Source: Piscirickettsiaceae bacterium (GTDB lineage Bacteria > Pseudomonadota > Gammaproteobacteria > PS1 > Pseudothioglobaceae). From it: a DNA stretch of 26,946 bases. A program made the position numbers and the translations under genes. Location: positions 1-26,946 of the forward strand of contig DTVJ01000064.1 of NCBI GenBank assembly GCA_012963565.1. Reading direction: 5' to 3'. Shown here one piece after another: positions 7,636 to 15,669 of this stretch. The notes beneath the pieces were generated by a model. It did not search any database. It was not told where the DNA came from and worked only from the letters and a program-made list of their open reading frames with translations. The stretch's first letter is position 1; the number at the start of each line of letters is the position of its first letter.

Positions 7636-8994
7636 ATGAGTCATATTCACGGCATTATTCTTGCAGCGGGTAAAGGCACACGCATGAATTCGTCCAAGCC
7701 CAAAGTGCTGCAAACACTCTCAGATAAGACACTTCTAGGTCATGTATTGACCCAAGCGCAACGGCTCTGTTCTCAAGTTCACGTTGTTTATGGCTTTGGT
7801 GGCGACCAAGTGCGTAATACGATTAATGATGACACGATTAACTGGGTGGAACAAGCCGAACAACTTGGCACGGGGCACGCTGTGGCGCAGGCAATGCCAC
7901 ATATTGACGATGATTCACTCTCATTAATATTGTATGGCGATGTGCCACTAATCGAAAAATCCACTTTAGACGATCTAATCTCTCAAGCACAGCAAAGTAG
8001 TATTTCATTACTCTCGGTCGTACTAGATAACCCAGTAGGCTATGGTCGTATCGTTCGTCATAACAATCAAATCCAAGCCATTGTCGAACAAAAGGATGCC
8101 AATGATGAACAACTCACAATTTGCGAAGTGAATACCGGTATTATGGCGTTGAATAGTGGCTTATTAAAAACTTACCTTGGCAGACTAGATTCAAACAATG
8201 CGCAAGGGGAACTTTACTTAACCGATATTATTGAGATGGCAGTCAACGATGGCAAAATCATTGCCTCAGTCATCACAAAAAACGAATTTGAGGTAGCAGG
8301 TGTGAACGATAAAGTGCAATTAGCAGAGTTGGAAAGGACCTTTCAGCAAAATCAAGCAACAAAATTTATGCAGCAGGGTTTAACCTTAAAAGACCCGAAT
8401 CGCTTTGATTGTCGAGGCACAATCAGCTTCGGGCAAGACTGTGAAATTGATGTTAATGTGCTTATTGAAGGCAAAGTAACGTTAGGTGATAATACGACAA
8501 TTGCACCTAACTGTATAATAAAAAACACTAAAATCGGTGATAATGTATCTATTTTGCCAAACTCTGTCATTGAAGACGCTAGTATTAACCACGGTGCAAC
8601 CATCGGCCCATTTGCTCGAATTCGACCAGGGGCCAACATTGGAGAAAATGCCAAAATTGGTAATTTTGTTGAAGTGAAAAAGTCCACCATCGGTAAGGGA
8701 TCAAAGGTTTCTCACCTTAGTTACGTGGGAGATTCCACGCTTGGTGAAGATGTCAACATCGGTGCTGGCGTGATTACTTGTAATTATGATGGCGCTAACA
8801 AACACCAAACTATTATTGGCGATGGCGCATTCATAGGCTCAGACTCCCAACTCATCGCTCCAGTTACCATTGGCAAAAATGCTACGATTGGCGCCGGCTC
8901 TACCATTACTAAAGATACGCCAGATGGTCAATTAACATTCAGCCGTTCCAAACAAACCACCATGAAGAACTGGGAACGCCCGGTTAAGAAATAG
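7636..8994 (+). CDS. glmU: Bifunctional UDP-GlcNAc pyrophosphorylase / glucosamine-1-P acetyltransferase
   Basis: GlmU acetylates glucosamine-1-phosphate and then transfers UMP to give UDP-GlcNAc, the precursor for peptidoglycan and lipid A. The 452-residue protein has an N-terminal nucleotidyltransferase domain with LAAGKGTRMNSSKPKVLQ (residues 9-26) and YGDVPL near 98, followed from about residue 250 by a left-handed beta-helix of hexapeptide repeats. The acetyltransferase signature ARIRPGA, the GNFVEVKKS segment and the GAGVITCNYDG loop are intact. The C-terminal tail ends in NWERPVKK, as in the family. It follows the exported unknown gene by 9 nt and ends before a hairpin with a T-tract. 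The start MSHIHGIILAAG is the usual one. Confidence 0.97.
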   Translation: MSHIHGIILAAGKGTRMNSSKPKVLQTLSDKTLLGHVLTQAQRLCSQVHVVYGFGGDQVRNTINDDTINWVEQAEQLGTGHAVAQAMPHIDDDSLSLILYGDVPLIEKSTLDDLISQAQQSSISLLSVVLDNPVGYGRIVRHNNQIQAIVEQKDANDEQLTICEVNTGIMALNSGLLKTYLGRLDSNNAQGELYLTDIIEMAVNDGKIIASVITKNEFEVAGVNDKVQLAELERTFQQNQATKFMQQGLTLKDPNRFDCRGTISFGQDCEIDVNVLIEGKVTLGDNTTIAPNCIIKNTKIGDNVSILPNSVIEDASINHGATIGPFARIRPGANIGENAKIGNFVEVKKSTIGKGSKVSHLSYVGDSTLGEDVNIGAGVITCNYDGANKHQTIIGDGAFIGSDSQLIAPVTIGKNATIGAGSTITKDTPDGQLTFSRSKQTTMKNWERPVKK

Positions 8995-9084
8995 CAATCT
9001 TTAGCCTAAATTATACGAAGAACTGCATAAAATCGATAAAAATACACGTTTTTAACTAAAAATTGATTAAAAACTAGTGATTTC

Positions 9085-9115
9085 TAGCTAATATTGTAAA
9101 AATTAGCTAATTTTT
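9085..9115 (+). terminator. Probable terminator of glmU
   Basis: TAGCTAAT (9085-9092) pairs with ATTAGCTA (9102-9109) around a 9-nt loop and is followed by ATTTTTATT. The stem is AT-rich with only two G-C pairs, so it is weaker than the rpmE terminator. A nested 18-bp AT palindrome (9098-9115) overlaps it. It lies in the 168-bp gap between convergent glmU and trpB. A second, poorer stem (GACGT 9136-9140 with ACGTC 9156-9160) just after the trpB stop could serve trpB but lacks a good T-tract. Confidence 0.5.
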
Positions 9116-9162
9116 ATTAATTTATAGTGAGAAATGACGTAATAAATAGAAATTAACGTCCT

Positions 9163-10365
9163 TTAGAACTCGATGCCTTCGATTTCAGCAATCGTATGAA
9201 TATCTTTATCGCCACGACCAGAAAGGTTAATAATGATATTTTTATCTTTGCCCAATTCTTGCGCAAGCTTGATGCCATAGGCTACTGCATGAGAAGATTC
9301 TAGCGCCGGCAGGATGCCCTCAACTCTAGTCAGTGTATGGAATGCAGCTAATGCCTCATCATCAGTAATAGCGAAATACTGTGCCCTGCCAGAATCCTTT
9401 AAGTAAGCATGTTCTGGCCCAACGCCTGGATAATCCAAACCTGCTGAGATTGAATGACCTTCAATAATTTGGCCATTTTCATCTTCCATTAAGTATGTAC
9501 GGTTGCCGTGTAGTACACCGACACTGCCAGCGCATAATGGTGCAGCATGTGCTTCGCCACCCTTATCAAGACCATAACCTGCCGCCTCAACACCATACAT
9601 TGCCACTGATTCGTCGTCAATAAACGGATAGAATAGGCCAATCGCATTGGATCCGCCACCGACACAAGCAACCAGTGCATCAGGCAAACCACCTACCTGA
9701 TCAGCGAATTGAACTTTTGCTTCTTTACCAATCACGCTTTGAAAATCACGCACCATCATCGGATACGGATGTGGGCCTGCCACGGTACCGATAATGTAAA
9801 AAGTGTCGTCAATGTTGGTTACCCAGTCACGCATCGCTTCATTCAATGCATCCTTTAAGGTTTTCGATCCAGAGGTGACCGGTACTACCGTGGCACCCAA
9901 TAATTTCATACGGAACACATTTAGTGCCTGACGGGCCACGTCGACCTCGCCCATATAGACAATACATTCTAAACCTAAACGAGCGGCTACAGTTGCAGTG
10001 GCAACACCGTGTTGACCGGCACCAGTTTCAGCAATAATGCGCGTTTTACCCATACGCTTAGCCAATAATGCTTGCCCAATAGTGTTGTTGACTTTGTGAG
10101 CACCGGTGTGATTGAGGTCTTCACGTTTCAGATAAATCTGTGCGCCGCCTATTTTTTTACTGAGATTTTCAGCATGATAAAGTGGCGTGGTACGTCCGAC
10201 ATAATGCTCAAGATCAAATTCAAACTCAGCTATAAAATCTTTATCATCTTTATATTTCTCGTAGGCATTCTTGAGTTCAGTTACAGCTGTCATTAGAGTT
10301 TCTGCAATAAAAACACCGCCATATTGCTCGAAATGGCCTTTGTCGTCTGGCAATGAATAACTCAT
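9163..10365 (-). CDS. trpB: Tryptophan synthase beta subunit
   Basis: TrpB is the PLP enzyme that condenses indole with serine to make tryptophan in complex with TrpA. The 400-residue protein has the standard length. The PLP lysine is Lys91 in HTGAHKVNNT; the catalytic glutamate lies in AETGAGQHG near residue 114; the cofactor phosphate loop CVGGGSNAIG is near 235; and the C-terminal NLSGRGDKD is present. Its start overlaps the trpF stop in an ATGA, so the two are translationally coupled. It is the last gene of the 60-aa/238-aa/trpF/trpB cluster. The usual next gene, trpA, is missing from this position. Confidence 0.97.
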   Translation of the reverse strand: MSYSLPDDKGHFEQYGGVFIAETLMTAVTELKNAYEKYKDDKDFIAEFEFDLEHYVGRTTPLYHAENLSKKIGGAQIYLKREDLNHTGAHKVNNTIGQALLAKRMGKTRIIAETGAGQHGVATATVAARLGLECIVYMGEVDVARQALNVFRMKLLGATVVPVTSGSKTLKDALNEAMRDWVTNIDDTFYIIGTVAGPHPYPMMVRDFQSVIGKEAKVQFADQVGGLPDALVACVGGGSNAIGLFYPFIDDESVAMYGVEAAGYGLDKGGEAHAAPLCAGSVGVLHGNRTYLMEDENGQIIEGHSISAGLDYPGVGPEHAYLKDSGRAQYFAITDDEALAAFHTLTRVEGILPALESSHAVAYGIKLAQELGKDKNIIINLSGRGDKDIHTIAEIEGIEF

Positions 10366-10970
10366 GAACGTACCTTGTGTATAAATTGTTGTATTTTAAC
10401 AATATCTTTAATACCCGGCTCACTTTCCACGCCACTTGACACATCAACTGCATATGGATTAACCTGAGCAATCGCATCAGCAACTGTATCTGGGTTAAGA
10501 CCACCTGCTAGAATTATAGGTAGGTCAATATCGACCTTGGCCAGTGACCAGTCAAATTGCTCGCCAGTACCACCGTAAGCGTCTTTATTAAACGCATCTA
10601 ACAGTAATCCACTGGCTTGATGATAGTCATCGGCCATTTTGGCGATATTGGTATTTTCATTCACACGTAGAGCTTTAATAAATGGCATGCCGTACTGAGT
10701 GCACTCAATCACAGATTCATCGCCATGAAATTGCAAGGTGTCAATTGGCACTTCACACAACACTTCATCGATAAAACCAGAATCTGCATTCACAAACAAA
10801 CCCACACGGTTAATAAATGGCGGCAGTGCATTAACGACTTGTATAGCTGATTCAACATCAACATGACGTGGTGATTGTTCATAAAACACCAGACCGACTG
10901 CGTCTATACCGAGAAGTGCCACCTCTCGTGCATTATCAGCTTGGGTGATTCCGCAAATTTTAATTTTCAT
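10362..10970 (-). CDS. trpF: Phosphoribosylanthranilate isomerase
   Basis: TrpF catalyses the Amadori rearrangement of phosphoribosylanthranilate to CdRP in tryptophan synthesis. The 202-residue TIM-barrel protein opens with KIKICGITQ, whose Cys6 is the general base, and has the catalytic aspartate in LLDAFN near residue 124. The phosphate-binding LAGGLNPDTV and the VDVSSGVES segment occupy the C-terminal strands. It begins directly after the stop of the 238-aa gene with no spacer and overlaps trpB by 4 nt. The linkage to trpB is typical; the linkage to the two unknown upstream genes is not one I know. Confidence 0.96.
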   Translation of the reverse strand: MKIKICGITQADNAREVALLGIDAVGLVFYEQSPRHVDVESAIQVVNALPPFINRVGLFVNADSGFIDEVLCEVPIDTLQFHGDESVIECTQYGMPFIKALRVNENTNIAKMADDYHQASGLLLDAFNKDAYGGTGEQFDWSLAKVDIDLPIILAGGLNPDTVADAIAQVNPYAVDVSSGVESEPGIKDIVKIQQFIHKVRS

Positions 10971-11687
10971 TTAATGCGTGGTTTCATTATCTAGTTTAGC
11001 TTTAATTTTATCGCGGTCAACCCACCATTTATTATCGACCAACTGGTCAATTGCACCCGATAATTTCTTTAAAAATACCTCTGGTTTGTCTAATTCCAAA
11101 GTTCTATGCCATACATCAAAAGTAGATTGGTCAGTAATATGTGAGTGTTTATCAGCAACACTGGCTAACATTTGCGACGTAAAAAACGTTAGGTCGTCGT
11201 CTTCACCACAACGCATTGAAGTAACGTAATGCGCTGCCGCTGCCGCTACCGCTCTGGTATCTGCCTCTTCTGGAGATTCTTCAACCAAATGCTGTAGCAT
11301 TGCCACGGTAATTTCTGGGTCGATTGGAAAAGTAATGCCTAACCATAATGCATGTCCAAGTGCGACTAAAGCATCTGGCCCCTCAGATAAAAACATCACG
11401 TCACAAGCCTCAACAGCTAGCTCCCAAAGCTCATCTTCCTGCGCTAGATTAAAGGCGGTAAAAGCCTTTTCCCAAGCATCAGAACCTTTATAGCGCTCAA
11501 CCTGAATACGGCCGATTTCTAATAAATTTTTAATTCTATCTTCAACCGGTGAGCCCTCACTTAAGCCCGCCAGTTGTGCTTCAAAATATTCTAATCTCGA
11601 CTGTAGCTGCTCCTCATTAGCGTACACATCTTCGCCGTCATCGCCGTCAAAAATATCATGATCTTTGTTTAGATATTTAAATCCCAT
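10971..11687 (-). CDS. Acidic helical protein of unknown function
   Basis: I cannot name this 238-residue protein. It lacks a signal peptide and membrane segments, so it should be cytoplasmic. The first 25 residues are strongly acidic (DIFDGDDGEDVYANEE). The rest reads as successive amphipathic helices rich in Ala, Leu and Glu, in the manner of TPR or other alpha-solenoid proteins: a segment near 65-95 (GSDAWEKAFTAFNLAQEDEL) resembles a TPR-like helix pair. A run of five alanines lies near residue 148. It has a good ribosome site (AAAGGAT, about 8 nt upstream), is 10 nt from the 60-aa gene and abuts trpF. That tight packing argues for a real gene in the trpFB transcript. A scaffold or adaptor role is a guess. 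Confidence 0.83.
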   Translation of the reverse strand: MGFKYLNKDHDIFDGDDGEDVYANEEQLQSRLEYFEAQLAGLSEGSPVEDRIKNLLEIGRIQVERYKGSDAWEKAFTAFNLAQEDELWELAVEACDVMFLSEGPDALVALGHALWLGITFPIDPEITVAMLQHLVEESPEEADTRAVAAAAAHYVTSMRCGEDDDLTFFTSQMLASVADKHSHITDQSTFDVWHRTLELDKPEVFLKKLSGAIDQLVDNKWWVDRDKIKAKLDNETTH

Positions 11688-11697
11688 TTGTTATCCT

Positions 11698-11880
11698 TTA
11701 GTAAAACGCTGCTTCTAAACGGTCTTCCCAATTCTCTGGTGTATCGCCATAATCAGGCTTAACATCCATTTGAAAAAAACGCTCGTCTGATGTTTTGGCA
11801 ATGGCTTTAAGTGCAACAACCAAGCCTTCAAAATCATCAATTTGCGGATTTGCAATTATGACTTCACTTATTAGCAACAT
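11698..11880 (-). CDS. Small acidic protein of unknown function
   Basis: This is a 60-residue acidic protein starting MLLISEVIIANP and ending ENWEDRLEAAFY. It has no cysteines, signal or membrane segment; a beta strand followed by an alpha helix (FEGLVVALKAIAK) is plausible. I do not recognise a family. Support for its being real comes from a ribosome-site-like GGTAGG 6-8 nt before the ATG, the 10-nt gap to the next gene, and its position as first gene of a cluster ending in trpFB. It follows topA by 75 nt. A TAAAAT in that gap could be a -10, but no good -35 is seen. It may be the partner of the 238-aa protein. Confidence 0.7.
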   Translation of the reverse strand: MLLISEVIIANPQIDDFEGLVVALKAIAKTSDERFFQMDVKPDYGDTPENWEDRLEAAFY

Positions 11881-11955
11881 AGAAACCTACCGTTATTAAT
11901 TAAATGCCCTGTATTTTACACCGCAAAGCTTATAAATAGCCATGTGATAGTAAGG

Positions 11956-14325
11956 CTATGATTTTTTCAACGCTTTCTTGGTGGTCTTTTTAACTGCTTT
12001 TTTTGTGGCTTTCTTTTTACGCTTAGCAGTCTTAGATTTGATTTTGCCAGAAATGGCTTTTTTACACTCTTCTAGTGTGAGTTCGCTTGGCTCTTTATCG
12101 CCAAAGAGCTTTGAAATGGTGATGTTCTTTTGACCTTTGCCACGTTTTTTACCATTCCAAATGTAAGGGCCAAAGCGACCATTCAGTACTTGGATTTCAC
12201 TATCTTCAAAGGTTTTAATAATACGTTCGGCATCATACTTCTCTTTCGCTGCAATCAGCACTAGAGCCGTCTCCAATGTGACTTCTTCAGGTGTATCTTC
12301 TTTTAAAGAGACATATTTTTTGCCATACTGAATATACGGGCCAAAGCGACCATAGTTTGCTTTAATGGTTTGACCATCTTCGGTCTCGCCCACAGTACGT
12401 GGCATATTGAATAAATCTAACGCCTCATCAAGGTTAATACTTTCGATATCATGCCCAGTTCGCAGTGAGGCAAAGGTTGGTTTTTCTTCGTCATCTTTAT
12501 GGCCAATTTGCGCAAACGCGCCATAGCGCCCAAAACGGACACTAACCGGCTTTCCGCTTTTTGGATCCACACCCAATTCACGCATACCGTGGGTTTCTTC
12601 TCTAGAAATATCTTTGGCCAATTCGATTTGTTGGTGGAATGGCTCATAAAAATCTTTAACTACAGATTGCCAAGGCACGCCCTGTGTCGCCACCGTATCA
12701 AAATTACTTTCCAATTTGGCAGTAAAATCAAAATCCACAATATTACTAAAATTCTTAACTAAGAAATCGTTCAACAAATACGCCACATTGGTTGGAAATA
12801 GTTTGTTTTTCTCAGCACCTGTGGTTTCAACCGGCTCTGATTCAACAACTTTTCCATCAACAATTTCAATGAGTTGATAAGCACGCTCCACACCTTCTCG
12901 CGTTTCTTTAGAGACATAGTTTCTGTCCTGCACGGTTGACACCATGGTAGCAAAAGTAGAAGGGCGACCAATACCCATTTCTTCAATTTTTTTAACCAAA
13001 GAAGCTTCAGTGTAACGTGGCTTGGCACGTGAAAAACTCTCCCTCGCGGCAAAACTAGCTAATGTCAATTCATCATTTTGACTAAGGTCTGGCAACAGTT
13101 TATCGTCGGATGATAGATAATCATAAACACTTAAAAAACCTGGAAATACCAACACTTCGCCATTGGCAACAAAGGCTTCGTCTCGGTTAGAAATACTGGT
13201 TTTAATTTGTGTTTTTTGTAATTGAGCGTCGCTCATTTGTGAAGCCAGTGTACGTTTATAAATTAGTGCGTAAAGTTTGGCTGCTTGATCTTCTATGCCA
13301 AAAATAGCTGGCTTGGTTAAATCAGTCGGGCGAATCGCCTCGTGCGCTTCTTGTGCGCCAGCACCTTTAGTTTTATAACGTCTAACTTGATGATATTCTG
13401 GTCCGTATTCCTTCTCAATCACTTGTCCAGCTGCTTCAATGGCGGTTTCTGAGAGGGTGAATGAATCTGTTCTCATGTAAGTAATGGTACCTTCACGGTA
13501 TAGATTTTGCGCCAAAGTCATAGTTTGCTTCACTGAAAAGCCTAACTTTTGCGAAGCCTCTTGTTGCAAGGTCGAAGTAATGAATGGTGGCTTCGGCGAG
13601 CGTTTAGATGGTTTTTTCTCAATGGCTAATACGCTTAATTTAGCGTCTAATAATGCCGTGGTAAAAGCAAGTGCTTCATCTTTACTGGCAAAATCCTTAT
13701 TCAATTTAACGTCAATCACTTCACCACTGTCATTCACCAACTCGGCTTTAACTTTGAACGTGTTTTGGGCAACGTGATTGGTAATCTCTCTTTCTCTTTC
13801 AACTACTAGGCGAACAACAGGTGATTGCACTCTACCAGCTGAACGTGCACCAGAAATCTTACGCCATAAAACCGGTGAAATTTCGAACCCTACCAAACGA
13901 TCAATCACACGTCTGGCTTGTTGCGCATCAACCAATTGGTAGTCTACCGTTCTAGGCGAAATAATCGCTTCAGTAATGGCGCCCTTGGTAATTTCGTGGA
14001 AAACAATTCTTGGCGTATCTTTCGGTAAGTTTAAAGCTTCCACCAAATGCCAAGCGATCGCTTCTCCCTCGCGGTCTTCATCAGTCGCGAGATAAACTTG
14101 ATCAGCTGTTTTAACTGACTTTCTCAGATCGGCAACGACTTTTTTCTTATCAGCACTGACCACATAGGTTGGTTGAAAGTTATTTTCAAGATCGATACCC
14201 ATGTCTTTTTTGGGCATATCACGAATATGACCAATACTCGATTTAACGGTATAGTCCTTGCCTAGGAATTTTTCAATGGTTTTTGCTTTGGCTGGTGACT
14301 CAACAATAACAAGATTTTTTGCCAT
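11956..14325 (-). CDS. topA: DNA topoisomerase I, zinc-finger-free form
   Basis: TopA relaxes negative supercoils by nicking and religating one strand. The 789-residue protein has the Toprim domain (Glu9 in VESPAKAKTIEKF; DED at 82-84), the type IA core with the catalytic Tyr283 in GTITYMRTDS, and the conserved GIGRPSTFA. The C-terminal third differs from the E. coli enzyme: it has no zinc ribbons (only one cysteine, in LEECKK) and instead three repeats with GRYGAFAQIG, GRFGPYIQYG and GRFGPYIWNG, typical of the Toprim C-terminal repeat, then a tail of about 30 residues made mostly of lysine and alanine/threonine. The start overlaps the smg stop by one base (TAATG). An inverted repeat (ATAGCC/GGCTAT) at the stop might act as a weak terminator. 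Confidence 0.97.
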   Translation of the reverse strand: MAKNLVIVESPAKAKTIEKFLGKDYTVKSSIGHIRDMPKKDMGIDLENNFQPTYVVSADKKKVVADLRKSVKTADQVYLATDEDREGEAIAWHLVEALNLPKDTPRIVFHEITKGAITEAIISPRTVDYQLVDAQQARRVIDRLVGFEISPVLWRKISGARSAGRVQSPVVRLVVEREREITNHVAQNTFKVKAELVNDSGEVIDVKLNKDFASKDEALAFTTALLDAKLSVLAIEKKPSKRSPKPPFITSTLQQEASQKLGFSVKQTMTLAQNLYREGTITYMRTDSFTLSETAIEAAGQVIEKEYGPEYHQVRRYKTKGAGAQEAHEAIRPTDLTKPAIFGIEDQAAKLYALIYKRTLASQMSDAQLQKTQIKTSISNRDEAFVANGEVLVFPGFLSVYDYLSSDDKLLPDLSQNDELTLASFAARESFSRAKPRYTEASLVKKIEEMGIGRPSTFATMVSTVQDRNYVSKETREGVERAYQLIEIVDGKVVESEPVETTGAEKNKLFPTNVAYLLNDFLVKNFSNIVDFDFTAKLESNFDTVATQGVPWQSVVKDFYEPFHQQIELAKDISREETHGMRELGVDPKSGKPVSVRFGRYGAFAQIGHKDDEEKPTFASLRTGHDIESINLDEALDLFNMPRTVGETEDGQTIKANYGRFGPYIQYGKKYVSLKEDTPEEVTLETALVLIAAKEKYDAERIIKTFEDSEIQVLNGRFGPYIWNGKKRGKGQKNITISKLFGDKEPSELTLEECKKAISGKIKSKTAKRKKKATKKAVKKTTKKALKKS

Positions 14326-14813
14326 TATTGTAGTGTACGATTCTCGTCAAGAAATACAATTGACTCTAGCCATTGTGCAGAAATTTCCTCATCATTACTA
14401 TTGCCCAGCACCATCATCACAACCCATTTCAAATCATCTAAAGACACTTCAGAATCGTCCAATGACATGATTTGATCGATAATCATTTCGCGCTGATTTG
14501 CATCTAACTGCCCCATGTTTTCCATAAACAGTAAAAAACCACGAGATTTTGCATCTAGCTTTAATTTTTCTGCATCGCTGTAAATACGCATACCACCATA
14601 GGTATTGGCAAACGGCTTAACGCTGCCATCTTGCAAAGTGGCAATATTCTCTAACCAGTTTAGCGCCTTATCAATGCGAGTAACTTCAAATCCAGCGTCT
14701 GAAAGGTGAGCTTTTAGTGCGATGTCATCAATTTCATGGGACGAGTCTTGCTCTGCTTCTTCAAACAGATAATCAAACATATAAGTTAAGACATCAAGAA
14801 TATTATTTGTCAT
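14325..14813 (-). CDS. smg: Smg family protein (DUF494)
   Basis: Smg is a small conserved proteobacterial protein of uncertain role, usually encoded next to dprA and topA. The 162-residue product starts MTNNILDVLTYMFDYLFEE, a recognisable family opening, and ends with a helical half containing DLKWVVMMVLGN. It is acidic and cytoplasmic, without metal-binding motifs. The dprA-smg-topA order is reduced here to smg-topA: dprA is absent upstream. A GTGAGG ribosome site sits 6 nt before the ATG. A promoter is proposed at 14878-14906. The coupling with topA supports the assignment. Confidence 0.9.
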   Translation of the reverse strand: MTNNILDVLTYMFDYLFEEAEQDSSHEIDDIALKAHLSDAGFEVTRIDKALNWLENIATLQDGSVKPFANTYGGMRIYSDAEKLKLDAKSRGFLLFMENMGQLDANQREMIIDQIMSLDDSEVSLDDLKWVVMMVLGNSNDEEISAQWLESIVFLDENRTLQ

Positions 14814-15173
14814 AAAACCTCACTTAGTTAATAGATAACCAGAGCCGCCAACCTTTGTCGCCCTGTTTGCAAGTTCCAATATATGGGCTTGAACCACTTT
14901 TTTCAACCATTTTGTCAACTGTCGTGGCCTTTATAATTCAAGCATTTTAATAGCACAGAGGTGTGCTGTCTACATTTTTTATATAAATAGCCGCGTTATT
15001 GGCCTGTAACGGCGTCTCTTGCATAAAGCAAGGCTGGTCAAATTAGGTTCGTCTTAGTTAGCGTTACGCAAGGTGATAAGCGTTATTAACGTTCTTACAA
15101 ATTATCATACTTATTTACAAGGTCTATTGTGGTTTATGGTAAAATTGCAAGATTTTATTGGCTGATATTCATT
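14814..15173. other. Divergent intergenic region with four inverted repeats, smg/rpmH
   Basis: No gene is apparent in these 360 bp. The smg promoter occupies the left side. To its right are four inverted repeats: AGCACA-GAGG-TGTGCT (14952-14967) followed 7 nt later by six T; GCCGCGTTA with TAACGGC (14990-15013, 2-nt bulge); CTTGC-ATAAA-GCAAG (15018-15032); and CGTTATTAACG (15081-15091). AGCGTTA occurs twice, 19 bp apart (15060 and 15079). For rpmH a weak promoter is possible: TTACAA at 15115 and TAAAAT at 15140, 19 nt apart. rpmH is often next to dnaA and oriC, but I see only one poor DnaA-box-like 9-mer (TTATTTACA, 15111) and no GATC cluster. Confidence 0.5.
14878..14906 (-). promoter_or_regulatory. 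Sigma70-like promoter of smg-topA
   Basis: On the minus strand TTGAAA (14901-14906) is followed after exactly 17 nt by TATATT (14878-14883), five of six consensus bases in each hexamer. The start would be near 14871, giving a leader of about 58 nt before smg. A second TTGACA lies 12 nt further upstream but is badly spaced for the same -10. The spacer contains part of an inverted repeat (CAAGTTC/GGGCTTG with G-T pairs). Confidence 0.6.
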
Positions 15174-15314
15174 ATGAAACAGAAAAGAACCTTCCAACCT
15201 AGTGTTTTAAAACGTAAACGTACTCATGGGTTTAGATCAAGAATGAGAACCAAATCTGGCCGTGCGGTAATTAATGCTCGCAGAAGAAAAGGACGTAAGC
15301 GCTTAGCTGCCTAA
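15174..15314 (+). CDS. rpmH: 50S ribosomal protein L34
   Basis: L34 is the short, very basic large-subunit protein at the start of the conserved rpmH-rnpA-yidD-yidC block. The 46-residue product MKQKRTFQPS...RKGRKRLAA matches the family throughout, including THGFRSRM and SGRAVINARRRKGR. An upstream in-frame GTG at 15129 would add 15 hydrophobic residues that no L34 has, so the ATG at 15174 is chosen. No clear Shine-Dalgarno is seen. dnaA, the usual divergent neighbour, is replaced here by smg-topA. Confidence 0.97.
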   Translation: MKQKRTFQPSVLKRKRTHGFRSRMRTKSGRAVINARRRKGRKRLAA

Positions 15315-15319
15315 TTACA

Positions 15320-15661
15320 GTGTCTCTACGGCTGACTCGTGAAGCCAGAATCCTCAAAGCTCGTGAATACGCCCATATTTTTAAAGGCGGAAAAATAGCC
15401 AAAGGCAAATACTGGCAAGTCATTGCAAAACCTATTAAGGAGCCTAGGCCACGTTTAGGATTAGCGATTTCAAAAAAAGTTTATCGCTTAGCTGTTGATA
15501 GAAATAGATTCAAACGAATTGCTAGAGAAACGTTCAGATTAGGACAACAACACTTAGATAATTGGGGTTTTGTAGTTATGGTCCGAAAATCAAAACCTGT
15601 TAGAGGCCACGTTTTATCTGCTGAATTATTAGACTTATTTAAAAAGGTAACAAAAATATAA
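15320..15661 (+). CDS. rnpA: Ribonuclease P protein component
   Basis: RnpA is the protein cofactor of RNase P, helping the RNA subunit remove 5' leaders from pre-tRNAs. The 113-residue basic protein carries the family signature RNRFKRIARETFR near residues 61-73 and the preceding RLGLAISKK strand. It uses a GTG start 5 nt after the rpmH stop, with no Shine-Dalgarno, so translation probably depends on coupling with rpmH. The next gene, yidD, follows after 8 nt. The RNA partner rnpB is not in the window. Confidence 0.95.
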   Translation: MSLRLTREARILKAREYAHIFKGGKIAKGKYWQVIAKPIKEPRPRLGLAISKKVYRLAVDRNRFKRIARETFRLGQQHLDNWGFVVMVRKSKPVRGHVLSAELLDLFKKVTKI

Positions 15662-15669
15662 CCTGAATT

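Noticed and set aside
11956..12060. Frameshift or low-complexity artefact at the TopA C terminus
   Set aside because: The Lys-rich tail stays in frame to a normal stop, and such tails are known in TopA proteins of this repeat type.
15111..15119. DnaA-box-like TTATTTACA upstream of rpmH, suggesting oriC
   Set aside because: It differs from TTATNCACA at the key C, stands alone, and there is no GATC cluster or dnaA gene; not enough to call an origin.
14819..15128. 6S RNA, 4.5S RNA or tRNA in the smg/rpmH gap
   Set aside because: Short matches (GTTACAG, GGTTCAAG) recall conserved pieces, but no acceptor stem, T-arm with correct pairing, or 6S-type long bulged helix could be built.
15129..15173. 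GTG start adding 15 residues to L34
   Set aside because: L34 is invariant in length near 44-47 residues and the added part is hydrophobic; the GTG also overlaps the possible promoter.
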